Positions 8,155 to 16,727 of a DNA stretch of 23,571 bases are shown one piece after another. How positions within the stretch are numbered: the stretch's first letter is position 1; every line of letters starts with the position of its first letter. The notes under the pieces are model-generated. The model did no database searches, had not been told where the DNA came from, and worked only from the letters and a program-made list of their open reading frames with translations. The stretch is from positions 1-23,571 of the forward strand of contig CAZRHJ010000032.1 of NCBI GenBank assembly GCA_964600025.1. Direction: 5' to 3'. The position numbers and the translations under genes are program-made. The DNA comes from JADFUS01 sp964600025. GTDB lineage: Bacteria > Bacteroidota > Bacteroidia > Bacteroidales > Rikenellaceae.

Positions 8155-9465
8155 ATGAAAAAGGTAATTTCTTTCCTATTCGCAATGGCTCTTTCTTGTG
8201 GTGTGTATGCACAAGGAAACGTTACAGCAGTAATGGATAAATTGGAGAAAAGCAAATTAGAGCTTCAACACAAGACAAAGGGTACAAAATCTTCAACTTG
8301 GTTGAAAAATGCAGGTATTTACATTGACCTTGCAGAAGTAAATACTATGTCTTTCTTTGCAGGTATGCCAGCACAACAAGCAATTATGATGCTTGGTAAA
8401 CCAGTAAATGCTGCGGCTCCAGAAGTTGTAGAAATAAATGGTGTTGCTTACACAAAATACCAATATCCATCAGTTGATGCTTATTTTGATTCAAACAATG
8501 TTTTGAAATTCTTTATTGAGACAAAAACTGAAATGCCAGATGCTTTGCAAAAAGCTGAGGAGGCTACTCGTCACGCATACAAAATGGATCCGGGTTCAAA
8601 AGCAAAAGTTATCGAAACTCTTGATAGAATTTTCAACTTGTATGTTGCTATTGCAGACAATAACTACAATGCAGGTAACTACGTAGTTGCAGCTAAAAAT
8701 TTCTACGAAGCAGGTAAAATTGGCACAGATGCTCTTTTGAACAAAGAGAACGCCAACGAGCTACTTTATTTCGCAGCAGTTTCTTATGTAGCAGGTAAAG
8801 AAATCAAATCTGCAAAACCAGCTATCGACTTATTAGTTAAAAATGACTATATGAAAGATGGTGATGTTTGTTACTATCAAGGTTTGATTGAGAACGAGCT
8901 TGGCAACAAAGCTGAGGCTGAGGCAGCATATATCCGCGGTGTTAAAACATACCCACAAAATGCTAAAATATTGAACAGTCTTATTGCTTTCTATTTGACA
9001 AATAACGAAGACCCTAACAAGGTTATTCCATTTATCAAAAAAGCACAAGAGGCTGATCCAAACAATGCAGTTTTGCGTTTGGCAGAAGGTATGGCTTATG
9101 ATGCAATGAAAGATTACGAAAAAGCTTGTGCTGCTTATGGTGAGGCTATTAGAATTGCTCCTGATAACTTTGACGCATACTACAACCAAGGTTTGGACTA
9201 TTACCGTATGAGCGAGCAACGTAGCAAAGAATTGCAAGATATCGACTATACTCAACAAGATGCTTATAATGCAAAAATTGCTGAGATTGACGCTGCTCAA
9301 ATGAAATCTTTGGAAGTTTTATTGAAAGCTCACGCTATCAATGCAGAAGAGCCAAATACAGTAGAACTTATCCGTTCAATTTATTTCCGCCAAAGAAATA
9401 AATCTGCTGAGTTTATGGAACAATACAATATTTTTGATGCAAAAGTTAAAGCGTTGAAAAAATAA
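8155..9465 (+). CDS. Secreted TPR-repeat protein downstream of gyrA (436 aa)
   Basis: It starts with a clear Sec signal peptide (MKKVISFLFAMALSCGVYAQ, cleavage near residue 20), so the mature protein is exported, probably to the periplasm. Residues from about 140 on form tetratricopeptide repeats. The best ones are around 240-275 (LGNKAEAEAAYIRGVKTYPQ) and 300-345 (MKDYEKACAAYGEAIRIAPD). TPRs are protein-binding scaffolds; the partner is unknown. It lies 19 nt after gyrA with no promoter between, so read-through from gyrA is likely. I recall TPR genes next to gyrA in other Bacteroidales, but no functional link to gyrase is evident from a secreted protein. Confidence 0.85.
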   Translation: MKKVISFLFAMALSCGVYAQGNVTAVMDKLEKSKLELQHKTKGTKSSTWLKNAGIYIDLAEVNTMSFFAGMPAQQAIMMLGKPVNAAAPEVVEINGVAYTKYQYPSVDAYFDSNNVLKFFIETKTEMPDALQKAEEATRHAYKMDPGSKAKVIETLDRIFNLYVAIADNNYNAGNYVVAAKNFYEAGKIGTDALLNKENANELLYFAAVSYVAGKEIKSAKPAIDLLVKNDYMKDGDVCYYQGLIENELGNKAEAEAAYIRGVKTYPQNAKILNSLIAFYLTNNEDPNKVIPFIKKAQEADPNNAVLRLAEGMAYDAMKDYEKACAAYGEAIRIAPDNFDAYYNQGLDYYRMSEQRSKELQDIDYTQQDAYNAKIAEIDAAQMKSLEVLLKAHAINAEEPNTVELIRSIYFRQRNKSAEFMEQYNIFDAKVKALKK

Positions 9466-9489
9466 TTTATAGTATATTATAATTATAGG

Positions 9490-9528
9490 ACAGCCTCGGA
9501 AAATATTTTCCGAGGCTGTTGTTTTTTT
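9490..9528 (+). terminator. Terminator of the gyrA-TPR operon
   Basis: A 30-bp perfect palindrome (9490-9519; arms ACAGCCTCGGAAAAT and its complement) followed by a T-rich run ending at 9528. One of the strongest terminators in the window. A repeat remnant begins directly after it. Confidence 0.92.
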
Positions 9529-9590
9529 AGTTTCGTTTTTAGCGGATAGTACTAATGCAAAATAGCCTATGGCAACTTGTAAGATTTTAG
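9529..9590 (+). repeat. Rearranged remnant of the dispersed repeat (copy E)
   Basis: Two pieces of the family are joined. Positions 9529-9553, read on the minus strand, give the left end AGTACTATCCGCTAAAAACG and onward. Positions 9556-9590, read on the plus strand, match the right interior (TGCAAAATAGCCTAT, then GGCAACTTGTAAGATTTTA) with a gap of roughly 20 bp relative to copies A and B. The left end is therefore inverted with respect to the right part, and the terminal right core is missing. Confidence 0.55.
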
Positions 9591-9640
9591 AATAATAAAA
9601 ATCATTCTTTAAATCACCTTATAATAGAAAATCCATAAGC

Positions 9641-9671
9641 ACAAAAAAAGGAGACTCGAAAGTCTCCTTTT
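9641..9671 (-). terminator. Terminator of the rpmI-rplT operon
   Basis: Stem AAAAGGAGACT / AGTCTCCTTTT (9646-9656 and 9661-9671) with a CGAA tetraloop as read on the plus strand. On the minus strand it is followed by a T tract. It lies 20 nt past the rplT stop. Confidence 0.85.
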
Positions 9672-9690
9672 AAAACCGCTATGCGATTAT

Positions 9691-10035
9691 CTATTTAACT
9701 GCATTTATTATTTGATTGAATGCCTCTGGGTTATTCATTGCAATATCAGCAAGAACTTTACGGTTCAAAGCGATACCTTTTGCGTGAATTTTACCCATAA
9801 ATTCTGAGTAACTCATACCGTTTGCTCTTACAGCTGCGTTGATACGTTGTATCCACAAAGCTCTAAACTCACGTTTTTTGTTTTTTCTATCTCTGTAAGC
9901 GTAGGTCAAACCTTTCTCTACAGTGTTTTTTGCAACTGTCCACACGTTACGACGTGCAAGGAAGTTACCTTTTGCCATTTTAAGAACTTTTTTTCTTCTG
10001 GCTCTTGATGCTACAGCATTGACTGATCTTGGCAT
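9691..10035 (-). CDS. rplT: 50S ribosomal protein L20 (114 aa)
   Basis: L20 binds 23S rRNA early in large-subunit assembly. The start is set at MPRSVNAVASRARRKKVLKM, the invariant opening of L20, rather than an in-frame start 11 codons upstream. The basic N-terminal extension, then AYRDRKNKKREFRALWIQRI and AAVRANGMSYSEFM (residues about 50-83) are diagnostic. The C-terminus NNPEAFNQIINAVK fits the globular domain, and length is normal (about 114-118 aa). It follows rpmI after a gap of about 100 bp, which could hold a leader for the autoregulation known for L20 in other bacteria, but I see no clear structure there. Confidence 0.97.
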   Translation of the reverse strand: MPRSVNAVASRARRKKVLKMAKGNFLARRNVWTVAKNTVEKGLTYAYRDRKNKKREFRALWIQRINAAVRANGMSYSEFMGKIHAKGIALNRKVLADIAMNNPEAFNQIINAVK

Positions 10036-10139
10036 AACTTTTAAGTATTGTGAATGGTTAGCGGCCACTTAAAAAGCGACTCTTCTCTGTTGCTAATTCA
10101 TTCTTGGTTAAAAAATAAATAGTAATTAAGTTGCTAAAA

Positions 10140-10331
10140 TTATTTAAGCAAATCCTTAATTAATCTTTCGTCAGCTGCACAAGCGATACCTGTGTGAGTA
10201 AGACGACGTTTTTGTTTTGTTGTTTTTTTGGTAAGAATATGGCTTTTATAAGCGTGTTTTCTTTTCACCTTACCAGTACCGGTTAGCACAAAGCGTTTTT
10301 TTGCACCGGATTTTGTTTTCATTTTAGGCAT
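10140..10331 (-). CDS. rpmI: 50S ribosomal protein L35 (63 aa)
   Basis: Small basic large-subunit protein. It starts MPKMKTKSGAKKRFVLTGTG and has the characteristic KRKHAYKSHILTKKTTKQKR stretch; the C-terminus is ADERLIKDLLK. Length is normal. It is first in the rpmI-rplT unit and is preceded by a good promoter, not by infC as in the common thrS-infC-rpmI-rplT order. The gene upstream is an unrelated glycosyltransferase. Confidence 0.97.
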   Translation of the reverse strand: MPKMKTKSGAKKRFVLTGTGKVKRKHAYKSHILTKKTTKQKRRLTHTGIACAADERLIKDLLK

Positions 10332-10360
10332 AGTAAAATAATATTTTAGTTAAACAGTTC

Positions 10361-10394
10361 GCAAAGATAAAAAGTTTTTTTTGTATTTGCAAAA
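10361..10394 (-). promoter_or_regulatory. Promoter of rpmI-rplT
   Basis: On the minus strand: -33 element TTTTG (near 10390-10394), about 20 nt spacing, then -7 element TATCTTTGC (10369-10361). Both match the Bacteroidota sigma-ABfr consensus. The best promoter in the window; it gives a 5' leader of roughly 25 nt before the rpmI ATG. Confidence 0.8.
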
Positions 10395-10466
10395 TTTTCT
10401 CAGTATTTTTGATATTAAGTCTTAATAATCAGGCTTTCAACTCTGGGATAAGAACTATTCAAGAGG

Positions 10467-11732
10467 CTAAATTCCGCAATGCACAAAATTCTGTAACAAT
10501 TCTAAGTGTTTTTGTGCAATTATCTTGCTGTCAAACTTTTGTACAATAGTTTTGTGGCAATCTTCTTTCATCGTTTTGTCGTTTACCAGCTCAATAGCCC
10601 ATTCAATTCCTTTGATTAGTTCGTTAATATTGTGCTGTTCTGCCAGATAGCCGTTAAACAAATGGTCTATTATGGAAGGGATACCGCCAATGTCAAAAGC
10701 CACAGTTGGAACTCCGCAGGATATAGCTTCGCAAGTGGTATAAGAAAAACTCTCTGCAATAGATGGATTTAGATAAATATCAGAGGCATTATACACATCT
10801 ACCATATCGTTTGGATTGTTGATTTTGCCCAAAAAATTAATTTTTACATTTAATTGTTTTTCGATCTCCTCGCTATAATCCGAACCGAAAACAACAAGCT
10901 CGATCCCTTCTTTATATTTTTCCGAAAGTTTATTTATTACATTTCTTGCGTAATCCCAACCCTTGTAAGGATTTTTTACCCCCATATCTGCACCAAAAAG
11001 AATTAGTAGTTTGCCTTGTGGAAGTCCAAATTTTTTTCTGCAATTATCTTTTGTTTTTACACAAAACACCCTTGTATCCAATGTATTAGGTATTAGGTGA
11101 ATATAATGGTCTTTTGAGAGTTTTGCACTTTTTAATAAATTCTGCATATATGGCGAAATAGCTATAAATTGCAAATTTGGGAATTGTGAGTATATTTTGT
11201 ATTTATTTTGCAATGCTCTGAAAGATATATCTTTTGCAGAAGGATTTTTTAGTAAAGGACAAAAACCGCAATCATCATAAAATCTTTCGCAGCCATAACT
11301 ATGATGACAACCACCAGTAAAAGGATACATATCGTGGCACACCCAGAACACTGGACGGTTAAGTTGGAGAATTTTCTTTAAAGCATTATTGTTCATAGTC
11401 CCAAACCCCACCCAATGAATATAAATGGCATCAAAATCCACAAAATTTTTGGGGTTCAAAAGCGACGAATGTCCGCTTTGGATACTAAACAACCCTTTAT
11501 TTGGGATAGTAGCTTTTTTTTCTTTGTGTTTTGCTATCAAATATCTTGCAGACGACCATATTTTTCTGTCCATAACCGAAGCGGGAAAAACATCTTTGTC
11601 GTTTGTTAGTGTATAGCGTACAACAAAGACTTTGGAGTCAATTCCAGCATCTTTCATTGCACTGTGTAGTCGCATCATTGCAATAGATGCTCCTCCACTG
11701 TTATCCGACAAATTTATGTGAGCTACTTTCAT
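10467..11732 (-). CDS. Glycosyltransferase family 4 (421 aa)
   Basis: Retaining GT-B sugar transferase, probably cytoplasmic, acting in surface glycan synthesis; donor and acceptor are unknown. The N-terminus MKVAHINLSDNSGGASIAMM is the GT4 opening with the glycine-rich loop. Residues of about 131-160 carry a cysteine cluster in CHDMYPFTGGCHHSYGCERF and DDCGFC, as in a GT4 subgroup from polysaccharide clusters; it may bind a metal. Around 325-335, ESFSYTTCE gives the E-x7-E signature, followed by GVPTVAFDIGG. The start is at 11732; a TTG seven codons upstream overlaps the promoter box. The gene stands alone with no other polysaccharide gene nearby. Confidence 0.88.
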   Translation of the reverse strand: MKVAHINLSDNSGGASIAMMRLHSAMKDAGIDSKVFVVRYTLTNDKDVFPASVMDRKIWSSARYLIAKHKEKKATIPNKGLFSIQSGHSSLLNPKNFVDFDAIYIHWVGFGTMNNNALKKILQLNRPVFWVCHDMYPFTGGCHHSYGCERFYDDCGFCPLLKNPSAKDISFRALQNKYKIYSQFPNLQFIAISPYMQNLLKSAKLSKDHYIHLIPNTLDTRVFCVKTKDNCRKKFGLPQGKLLILFGADMGVKNPYKGWDYARNVINKLSEKYKEGIELVVFGSDYSEEIEKQLNVKINFLGKINNPNDMVDVYNASDIYLNPSIAESFSYTTCEAISCGVPTVAFDIGGIPSIIDHLFNGYLAEQHNINELIKGIEWAIELVNDKTMKEDCHKTIVQKFDSKIIAQKHLELLQNFVHCGI

Positions 11733-11750
11733 ATTTTGACATAGTTTACA

Positions 11751-11758
11751 CAAAAGTA
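11751..11758 (-). promoter_or_regulatory. Promoter -7 box of the glycosyltransferase gene
   Basis: TACTTTTG on the minus strand matches TAnnTTTG, about 19 nt before the ATG at 11732. No good -33 element was found. It diverges from the promoter at 11791. Confidence 0.45.
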
Positions 11759-11790
11759 ATATTTTATTTCAGAATAACATAAAAAATAGG

Positions 11791-11800
11791 TATATTTGCG
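11791..11800 (+). promoter_or_regulatory. Promoter -7 box of the TPR/barrel operon
   Basis: TATATTTGCG is a full -7 match, 22 nt before the ATG at 11823. The -33 region is AT-rich with only a weak TTTC. The two divergent -7 boxes here lie about 33 bp apart, so the two units may compete for or share RNA polymerase. Confidence 0.65.
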
Positions 11801-11822
11801 TCTTAAAAAATAATATAAGTCT

Positions 11823-14800
11823 ATGGCATCAATATTTTTAGGAATTAAGAAAATAGTCATTGGAAGTATGGGAGCTATTTGTGTAATTGTTCCCGCAAAA
11901 TCCTATTCGCAGGAGAATTTCAATACTCAAAGTGTTGCACAATATTCTTCTCAATACAAAAACGATATTCACTTCGACAAAGTTGAAGAGTTTTTTGTAA
12001 AAGAACAGTATTCACAAGCACTTGTAGAAATTGGCAAAGCAAAAGAACATAAATTAGGACTTTACCAAAATAGTATATTGCCATTTTATGAGGCAATTTG
12101 TAGCTCGTATATGTTGCAAAATGAAGTAAAGCCTATTATTACAAGTTTTTTGGAAACCAGCAATAATAAGATTTACAACAATATAGCTAAATCTATTTTG
12201 GCAGAGGATTATTTGATGAAAGGCGACTACAAAAACGCTGGTAAAACATTCAAAGAAGTTGATGTTGCTGCCCTTTCAAAGAGTATGATGGTTCGCTATA
12301 ATTTCTATTATGGCAAATATTTCTTTGATACAAAACAATATTTAGAGGCACGTTATAGACTTAGTCAAGCCTCAAAATCCAAAAGTATTTATTCAAACGA
12401 TATATTGTATTTTCTTTCATATATCAAATACACCGAAAAGGACTATGACGGTGCTATGGAGGGTTTTGCAAAACTTTCTTCAAAATCTAAATTTGCAAAA
12501 GCCAATATTTATATGGCTCAAATCAAATTCCATAACAAAGACTATCAATTTATAATTGACAATTCTGAACAATTAATTAAAATATCTTCTGAGGACAAAA
12601 ACAAAGAAGTATATCGTTTGATTGGAGAAAGCTACTACAACGTAAACGATTATAGCAATAGCTTGAAATATCTTGATATTTACGAGAAAAATGGCGGAGT
12701 ATTAGCACGTGAGCAGCACTATATTATGGGTTACTGCAACTATATGAACAATTACTACGACAAAGCAATCTCTCACTTTACTCAAATTCTTTCGGGAGAA
12801 GATAATATGGTTCAGAATGCTTACTACCATTTGGCAGATTCTTACCTAAAAGTTGGTGATTTATTGGGAGCATTGAGAGCTTTCTCTATGGCAGCAACAA
12901 TGAACTATAATACAGATATTTCCGAAGATGCACTCTATAACCAAGTTAAATTATCTTACCAAACTGGTGGTGGAGATGTTTATACTCAACTTATTGAGTT
13001 AATGCGTAGGTTTATTGTCAAATATCCTCAGTCTGACAAAATAAACGAGATTAGAGGTTATCTTTTGAGTGTATATATCAACACTCAGGACTATGATAAT
13101 GCTATTGCAGCTATCGAAAAAGTTAAAAATCCAAGCAATTCAATTATTGGTGCATTGCAGAGAATGTGTTACGAACAAGCCACAAACAAATTCAATCAAA
13201 GAAATTACAATGAATCTGTTAAGCTGTTTGACAAAACCATTACATACAATATTTCTCCAAAATATACTGCACTTGCATATTTCTGGAAAGCAGAGGCAAT
13301 GTCAAAAGCTGACTATAATATGGTAGATGTTATTGATACATTCAAAAAATACATTAGCCTATCGACTACACGTGTCAGAGAAAATAAATTTGCACACTAC
13401 AATATTGCCTATCAATACTTCAACAACAAACGTTGGTCTGAGGCAGAGCAGTGGTTCAAAAAATTCTTGAACATCTATAATGATAACAAAATATACGTTT
13501 CAGATACCTATTCTCGATTGGGAGATATAGCATTTGGCCATAGAGCATATAGTGATGCTATTGCAAACTACACAAAAGCCAAAGATATTTCTTCTGAAAA
13601 TGGGGATTACCCAGCATACCAAGTGGCAGTTTGTTATGGTTTGATGGGCAAAACAAACGACAAAATATCTAAACTTAAAGAAATTTCTGCTTCAAATTCT
13701 TCGATATATGATGACTTAGTGGAATTGGAACTTGCTTCTACTTACAATAAAGCAAACCGTTACTCTGAGGCAGAAAAAGTCCTTAAAACATTTGTTGCAA
13801 ACAAATCAAATTCTCCTTACTATGTTTCAGCACTTTTGGAGAGTGGAGTTGCAACACTTAACCAAAACAAAAACAAGGAGGCTCTTTCGTTCTACAAACG
13901 TATTGTAAAAGAATATCCTAATTCTATTGAGTCCAAAGATGCTTTGTTGGCAATTAAGAGTATTTATGTTTCGCAAGGTGATGTTACTCCATATTTTGAA
14001 TTTATGAAAGATAGTGGTATGGTTGGCGAAATAGATGCAAGCCAAAAAGAACAATTATCTTTTGAGGCACTTCAAAATCAATATATTGCAGGAAACTATA
14101 AAGCTCTTATTTCTCAATCTCGCAAATATCGTAGTAGTTTCTCCAAAGGTCTTCACTCTAACGATGTTGATTTTTATTTGGCAGAGGCGTTGTATCGCAC
14201 CAAAGATTATTCTCAATCTATCAAGGAATTGGAGAGAATTATCTCTATGCCAAGCAATCAATACACTCTTAGTGCGTTGGCTTTTGCAGACAAAATCTAT
14301 ACTACAAACAAAAACACTCGCAAAGCCTATGATTGTAATGCGAAGATTTTTGAATTGAGTAGCGATAATTCTCAACGCAAAACAGCATTAGAAAAAATGA
14401 TGCGACTTGCTATTCAGACTAATAATAACGACGTTATTCGAATTTCTGCCGACAAAGTTTTGTCCGAAAAAATTGCTTCAAAAGAGGCTATCCAATTTGC
14501 ACAATTTGCAAAAGGACGTTTGGCTTTCGAGGTAAAAGATTATGTTACAGCTTTTGCAATGTTGCGTAAAAGTGCATTGTCCCTTTCTACTTCCGAAGGA
14601 GCTGAGAGCGAGTATATGAAAGCAGTGATATTATTTTCTGAGAAAAAATATGCAGACACAGAGACATTTATAATTACTTTCTCAAAACGTGGTACTCCTC
14701 ACCAATACTGGTTGGCAAAATCATTCTTACTATTGGGAGATGTTTATGTAGCACGAGGTGATTTATTCCAAGCCAAAGCTACTTACCAAAGTATCATCGA

Positions 14801-14885
14801 AGGATACAAAGTGAGCAATGATGGTATAATCAAAGAGGCAAAAGAAAAAATTGCTAAGATTGGTGCAGAAAGTACAACAAAATAA
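11823..14885 (+). CDS. Large exported TPR protein (1020 aa)
   Basis: It begins with a signal-like segment (GIKKIVIGSMGAICVIVPAK, then SYSQ), so it is probably exported to the periplasm or the inner face of the outer membrane. Almost the whole length from residue 50 consists of TPR-like helical repeats, e.g. NYYDKAISHFTQIL (about 305-318), RWSEAEQWFKKFLNIY (about 540-555), NKEALSFYKRIVKEYPNSIE (about 680-700) and KDYSQSIKELERII (about 795). The arrangement recalls BamD/YbgF-type periplasmic scaffolds but is much longer. It is followed after 19 nt by an outer-membrane barrel gene with no terminator between, so the two are likely partners. Specific function is unknown. Confidence 0.85.
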   Translation: MASIFLGIKKIVIGSMGAICVIVPAKSYSQENFNTQSVAQYSSQYKNDIHFDKVEEFFVKEQYSQALVEIGKAKEHKLGLYQNSILPFYEAICSSYMLQNEVKPIITSFLETSNNKIYNNIAKSILAEDYLMKGDYKNAGKTFKEVDVAALSKSMMVRYNFYYGKYFFDTKQYLEARYRLSQASKSKSIYSNDILYFLSYIKYTEKDYDGAMEGFAKLSSKSKFAKANIYMAQIKFHNKDYQFIIDNSEQLIKISSEDKNKEVYRLIGESYYNVNDYSNSLKYLDIYEKNGGVLAREQHYIMGYCNYMNNYYDKAISHFTQILSGEDNMVQNAYYHLADSYLKVGDLLGALRAFSMAATMNYNTDISEDALYNQVKLSYQTGGGDVYTQLIELMRRFIVKYPQSDKINEIRGYLLSVYINTQDYDNAIAAIEKVKNPSNSIIGALQRMCYEQATNKFNQRNYNESVKLFDKTITYNISPKYTALAYFWKAEAMSKADYNMVDVIDTFKKYISLSTTRVRENKFAHYNIAYQYFNNKRWSEAEQWFKKFLNIYNDNKIYVSDTYSRLGDIAFGHRAYSDAIANYTKAKDISSENGDYPAYQVAVCYGLMGKTNDKISKLKEISASNSSIYDDLVELELASTYNKANRYSEAEKVLKTFVANKSNSPYYVSALLESGVATLNQNKNKEALSFYKRIVKEYPNSIESKDALLAIKSIYVSQGDVTPYFEFMKDSGMVGEIDASQKEQLSFEALQNQYIAGNYKALISQSRKYRSSFSKGLHSNDVDFYLAEALYRTKDYSQSIKELERIISMPSNQYTLSALAFADKIYTTNKNTRKAYDCNAKIFELSSDNSQRKTALEKMMRLAIQTNNNDVIRISADKVLSEKIASKEAIQFAQFAKGRLAFEVKDYVTAFAMLRKSALSLSTSEGAESEYMKAVILFSEKKYADTETFIITFSKRGTPHQYWLAKSFLLLGDVYVARGDLFQAKATYQSIIEGYKVSNDGIIKEAKEKIAKIGAESTTK

Positions 14886-14904
14886 TTTTGAAAATAATTA
14901 GAAT

Positions 14905-16590
14905 ATGAATAAAATATCAATTCTTACACTTGCACTTGCTTTTGGATTTGTGAGTGTTTATGGACAAGAGAAAAAAACTGTTAGCAAGAGTGTTGAGGTT
15001 GTAAAACAATACTCTCCAAAGATTGGTAGTGCTATCAAACAAGATATTACGCCAGACGAGGTTACTAAGATAGTTTTAGAAGCTCCTAAGTTTAATTATT
15101 CGATAGCATACAAGCCAGAACCTTATATGCCTCGTATCAATACTTTGGAAAGTTTTAGGGTTTCGACTCACGATATTCGTCAAGTGAACAAAGGTTATGC
15201 TCATTTGTCGGTAGGTTATCCTTTGCAGTCAAAAGCCAATTTTGCATATACCACTAATCCCGCTAAAAACCTGTTTGTTGCTGGGGGATTTAATCATTAT
15301 GGATTTTGGGGAAAATTAGAAAATGATTTAGCTCAAAAACTTGATGCAAGCGAAACTCAAAACTCTGTTTTTGCTATGATTGATTATCGCAAAAATCGTT
15401 TTTTGATAAATGGTGGTGTTGCTTATAGCTATGATATGTTTGATAAATATGGTTTCAAAACCGTAGAGATTGTTCCGAATACAGAGTTGGCAGTTCCAAC
15501 AAACAAACATCAAAAAGTAGAATTTGATGTCAATGCAGGAACTCCATATACTATGGGAAAACTTTGGGACGGAAAATTCTATACAAATGCAACTTATTTT
15601 AATAGCAACGATGGTACTGCTCGTAAGTTTAGCGAAACGCTTATTACTTTGGGAACAGAAGTGTCAAAAGGCTTTACAGACGGTCGTCATCGTGCTTATG
15701 TTGGTTTGGGATATTCTTACTACAAAGGCAAATTAAATCACGAAATTGTTGAAGATATTTTCAGAAACACAGCTTCAACACTTAGCGTATTGCCTAAGTA
15801 TAGATATTTAGGTAAAAAAGGCGAGTTTAACGCACAACTTGGTTTTGTTGTTGAGTTTAACAATTTTATGGAAAACAAAGCAACAACTGTCAAACCTTTG
15901 CCACAGTTGTCATATAGCTACAAAACAAAACATATTACTATGTTTGCAGGAATACGTAGTCAGTATATCTACAATACTAACGAAAATCTAACAGCTATAA
16001 ATCCTTATATTGTATCTGGTCATACAGCAGCAAATACAACTACTGGTGATGCTTATTTGGGTTTAGATGCTACTATTGGTAAATGGTTTAGTATTAAAGC
16101 CGAAGGAGGTGCTACTTATAGCGATAAAATGATTTATTTCTATAATATGAATTTGGGTAATGAGTTCGGTGTAAGAATTGCAGATAAATTATTGTTTGGT
16201 TTTGCAAATATTTCTGCCTCTGCAATGCTAATGGACAAATTAATTGCAAATATTGATTATCGTTTTAGAAGTGTAGATTTATACACTTACGCAAAACACG
16301 AAATGGATTTTAATTTGAAATATACCATTTCTCCAAAATTCTTTGCAAAAGCCAAAGCCTCTTTGATGTCATCACGCAAAATGCTTAGTATTTATGGTGC
16401 AAATGGTACTATTTCCGAAGAGAATATTCCTACAAAATTAAATCTTGGTCTTGGTGCTGAATATATGATAAACAGAGTTTTCTCTGTAACTCTGGATTTA
16501 GACAATATACTTAACTCCGACCTTTATAAATTTAATTCTTACAAAGGAATGGGTATTTCTGTTATGGCAGGAGTTTCTGCAAAATTCTAA
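14905..16590 (+). CDS. Outer-membrane beta-barrel protein (561 aa)
   Basis: The signal peptide (MNKISILTLALAFGFVSVYG, cut near Gln21) is followed by a short N-terminal region (VEVVKQYSPKIGSAI, then LEAPKFNYS). From about residue 90 come many alternating aromatic/polar strands (e.g. AHLSVGYPLQSKANFAYT, GHRAYVGLGYSYYKG-like patterns). The protein ends in VMAGVSAKF; a C-terminal Phe is the usual BAM recognition residue of barrels. It has no TonB-dependent plug domain that I can see, so it is more likely a porin-like or structural barrel than a full TonB receptor. It is the second gene of the operon with the 1020-aa TPR protein and ends before a terminator at 16612. Confidence 0.8.
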   Translation: MNKISILTLALAFGFVSVYGQEKKTVSKSVEVVKQYSPKIGSAIKQDITPDEVTKIVLEAPKFNYSIAYKPEPYMPRINTLESFRVSTHDIRQVNKGYAHLSVGYPLQSKANFAYTTNPAKNLFVAGGFNHYGFWGKLENDLAQKLDASETQNSVFAMIDYRKNRFLINGGVAYSYDMFDKYGFKTVEIVPNTELAVPTNKHQKVEFDVNAGTPYTMGKLWDGKFYTNATYFNSNDGTARKFSETLITLGTEVSKGFTDGRHRAYVGLGYSYYKGKLNHEIVEDIFRNTASTLSVLPKYRYLGKKGEFNAQLGFVVEFNNFMENKATTVKPLPQLSYSYKTKHITMFAGIRSQYIYNTNENLTAINPYIVSGHTAANTTTGDAYLGLDATIGKWFSIKAEGGATYSDKMIYFYNMNLGNEFGVRIADKLLFGFANISASAMLMDKLIANIDYRFRSVDLYTYAKHEMDFNLKYTISPKFFAKAKASLMSSRKMLSIYGANGTISEENIPTKLNLGLGAEYMINRVFSVTLDLDNILNSDLYKFNSYKGMGISVMAGVSAKF

Positions 16591-16611
16591 GTTAGTATTG
16601 TATATGTAAAT

Positions 16612-16643
16612 AAGGCTATCTGTTTATCGGATAGCCTTTTTTA
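16612..16643 (+). terminator. Terminator of the TPR/barrel operon
   Basis: Stem AAGGCTATC / GATAGCCTT (16612-16620, 16630-16638) with a 9-nt loop, then a short T run. It lies 21 nt after the barrel stop and immediately before the smpB promoter. Confidence 0.87.
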
Positions 16644-16674
16644 TTGTAAAGCAACAAAAAAATATCTACCTTTG
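16644..16674 (+). promoter_or_regulatory. smpB operon promoter
   Basis: -33 element TTG (16644-16646), 20-nt spacer, and -7 element TACCTTTG (16667-16674). The likely transcription start is near 16680, which places the inverted repeat at 16680-16704 at the very 5' end of the mRNA. Confidence 0.65.
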
Positions 16675-16679
16675 TCTTG

Positions 16680-16704
16680 TATATTGTCTTTTTAAGACAG
16701 TATA
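16680..16704 (+). promoter_or_regulatory. Inverted repeat in the smpB 5' leader
   Basis: TATATTGTCTT (16680-16690), TTT loop, AAGACAGTATA (16694-16704): complementary at 10 of 11 pairs, the odd one a possible G-U in RNA. It is followed by a run of seven T. It could be an operator, an mRNA 5' stability hairpin, or a weak attenuator. It sits between the promoter and the smpB start at 16728. Confidence 0.5.
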
Positions 16705-16727
16705 TTTTTTTAAAAATAAATTTTTAT

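Noticed and set aside
8833..9300. Minus-strand open frame of 155 codons inside the TPR gene
   Set aside because: It is antisense to a well-supported gene, has Cys/Ile/Val-rich shadow composition and no promoter.
10036..10068. Eleven extra N-terminal codons on rplT
   Set aside because: L20 begins MPRSVNAVASRAR in the family; the extension is not expected.
14055..14375. Minus-strand open frame inside the 1020-aa TPR gene
   Set aside because: Antisense shadow of an AT-rich coding region with no recognisable protein.
16677..16727. Longer smpB frame
   Set aside because: The extra codons lie in the promoter and inverted repeat; MAIDYKKVNIR is the plausible start.
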